Assembly: GCA_031278055.1 (NCBI GenBank)
Contig: JAITLD010000037.1
Span: forward strand, 1 to 5,932
Source of the DNA: Rickettsiales bacterium
Lineage (GTDB): Bacteria > Pseudomonadota > Alphaproteobacteria > Rs-D84
DNA length: 5,932 nt
Reading direction: 5' to 3'
A program made the translations under genes and the position numbers. Each line of letters opens with the position of its first letter. The first letter of the stretch is position 1. Under the pieces are notes generated by a model. That model worked only from the letters and a program-made list of their open reading frames with translations. It did not search any database and had not been told where the DNA came from. Shown one piece after another: positions 5,865-5,932 of this stretch.

Positions 5865-5932
5865 GGTTTTGCGTTCACTAGTTTGTATCCTTTTCCTCTG
5901 ACCGTAATTATATCAATGTTTTTCGTGTTTGC
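5861..5932 (-). CDS. OmpR-family response regulator, C-terminal end (partial)
   Basis: Only the last 23 codons and the stop are in the window; the gene runs off the right edge. Read on the minus strand from the edge, the frame gives ANTKNIDIITVRGKGYKLV followed by NAKP and TGA. The TVRGKGYKLV segment is the typical end of an OmpR/PhoB winged-helix DNA-binding domain (beta hairpin with the RGxGY signature). Its TGA (5863-5861) overlaps the kinase ATG as ATGA, so regulator and kinase form one operon, regulator first. Family assignment rests on this short motif plus the neighbouring kinase. Confidence 0.85.
   Translation of the reverse strand, partial: ANTKNIDIITVRGKGYKLVNAKP

Noticed and set aside
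1..5932. Search for CRISPR arrays, tRNA or rRNA genes, insertion sequences, toxin-antitoxin pairs or defence genes
   Set aside because: No repeated spacers, cloverleaf-like segment, transposase motif or defence domain was seen on either strand by eye. A formal tRNAscan, Infernal or DefenseFinder run was not possible here.

Overview
The window is a stretch of ordinary bacterial chromosome carrying mostly housekeeping genes. It has moderately low GC and many short A/T runs. The gene set (an EnvZ/OmpR-type two-component pair, RlmE, HisRS and RF1) would fit a host-associated or uncultured proteobacterium, possibly an alphaproteobacterium. That placement is inference: no rRNA or other strong marker is present. 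I see no tRNA, rRNA, CRISPR array, insertion sequence, integrase or phage gene.

Layout. Positions 1-71 lie downstream of prfA and hold no gene I can support. Positions 72-2431 (minus strand) hold hisS followed by prfA, joined by a 4-bp ATGA overlap, so this is a translation operon (histidyl-tRNA synthetase and release factor 1). Positions 2432-2487 are a compact divergent intergenic region with a palindromic -10 box (ATTATAAT). It reads as TATAAT on both strands, with a -35-like hexamer exactly 17 bp away on each side. It appears to drive hisS-prfA leftward and the next gene rightward. Positions 2488-3288 (plus strand) encode a short, divergent member of the phosphate acetyl/butyryltransferase family with no kinase partner in view. 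Positions 3368-3751 (minus) encode a lysine-rich protein I do not recognise. Positions 3843-4493 (minus) encode RlmE, the 23S rRNA 2'-O-ribose methyltransferase. Positions 4590-5864 (minus) encode an EnvZ-like sensor histidine kinase. The end of its OmpR-type response regulator gene (5861-5932, running off the window edge) overlaps the kinase start by ATGA.

How the parts fit. Three of the recognised products serve translation: HisRS charges tRNA-His, RF1 terminates at UAA/UAG, and RlmE matures the large ribosomal subunit. The two-component pair is a separate regulatory operon whose target cannot be read from here. The acyltransferase-like gene shares a control region with the translation operon, which may be coincidence or co-regulation.

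I found no convincing new multi-gene system. The points most worth a second look are the symmetric bidirectional promoter, the divergent Ptb/Pta-like protein, the unrecognised 127-residue protein, and the 96-bp gap before rlmE, which stays open in two frames.
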